Source: Acidobacteriota bacterium (lineage in GTDB: Bacteria; Acidobacteriota; Polarisedimenticolia; JAPUIV01). Taken from it: 7,478 nucleotides of DNA. This document shows positions 7,378 to 7,478 of this stretch, one piece after another; positions within the stretch are counted from its first letter, which is position 1; every line of letters begins with the position of its first letter. The position numbers and the translations under genes were made by a program. Below the pieces are notes generated by a model. The model worked only from the letters and a program-made list of their open reading frames with translations. It ran no database searches and was not told the DNA's origin. The DNA is taken from assembly GCA_027296665.1 (NCBI GenBank), contig JAPUIV010000215.1, positions 1 through 7,478 of the forward strand, given 5' to 3'.

Positions 7378-7478
7378 ACCTTCGGCAGAGAAGAGTCTGA
7401 AAGAGCTCGGAAAGAAACTGGGGAAGACGCATTTCTGTAGCCTACGCGAAGCGATTGATGATCTGCGGTTTGATCCAG
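7378..7478. other. Composition-shifted segment where helicase homology ends
   Basis: These 101 nt are about 50% G+C (51 of 101 bases), against roughly two-thirds for the genes to the left. On the minus strand the helicase frame continues without a stop, but encodes a Ser/Phe/Arg-rich string (including KCVFPSFFPSSFRLF) unlike the helicase sequence expected there; the other two minus frames carry stops (for example the TGA in positions 7374-7376 and the TAG in positions 7440-7442). On the plus strand one frame is open from ATG 7346 to the window end and contains SLKELGKKLGKTHFCSLREA, which resembles an ordinary protein but which I cannot assign. I see no clear transposon end or target duplication. 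It could be part of an inserted element, decayed sequence, or an assembly join. Confidence 0.4.

Noticed and set aside
6013..7440. 475-codon plus-strand open frame antisense to the helicase-exonuclease gene
   Set aside because: Its translation is Gly/Arg/Glu/Gln-rich with no domain, while the opposite strand encodes clear catalytic motifs. Long antisense frames are expected in high-GC coding DNA.

Overview
The window is a high-GC (roughly two-thirds G+C), densely packed bacterial segment. Five plus-strand genes run head to tail with gaps of 0-30 nt, followed by a convergent minus-strand gene that loses its 5' part near the right edge. There are no RNA genes, CRISPR arrays or recognisable insertion sequences, and no gene-free stretch longer than about 100 nt.

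Left part (40-1888): two de novo purine synthesis genes, purD (GAR synthetase) and purE (AIR-carboxylation step), lie 13 nt apart. Next comes mtaB (1895-3193), a radical-SAM enzyme that methylthiolates t6A37 in tRNA. Its stop overlaps, as ATGA, the start of a short-chain fatty acid transporter of the AtoE/TIGR00366 family (3190-4539). Thirty nt further on is a sodium:alanine/glycine symporter of the AGCS family (4570-5943). The spacing suggests one transcription unit that combines nucleotide synthesis, tRNA modification and uptake of small acids and amino acids. The purine part is a real pathway unit; the link to the transporters is only positional.

Right part (5959-7478, minus strand): the C-terminal half of an MrfA/YprA-like DEAD/DEAH-box helicase, including the four-Cys DUF1998-type motif, is fused to a DEDDy 3'-5' exonuclease domain resembling MrfB/YprB. 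In Bacillus subtilis these are two separate DNA-repair proteins. The helicase motor should lie further 5' on the minus strand. Instead, recognisable homology stops near 7360-7377 and the last ~101 nt are only about 50% G+C. The gene may therefore be truncated, interrupted by foreign DNA, or sit at a misassembled contig edge. The two convergent genes share a compact perfect inverted repeat at their stop codons.

The organism cannot be named from this sequence. The high GC, the purD-purE pair and the helicase-exonuclease fusion are compatible with a Desulfuromonadales/deltaproteobacteria-like or related environmental lineage. This is a weak inference from remembered family resemblance. The most interesting part of the window is the helicase-nuclease fusion and its abrupt 5' break; the five-gene run is otherwise conventional.
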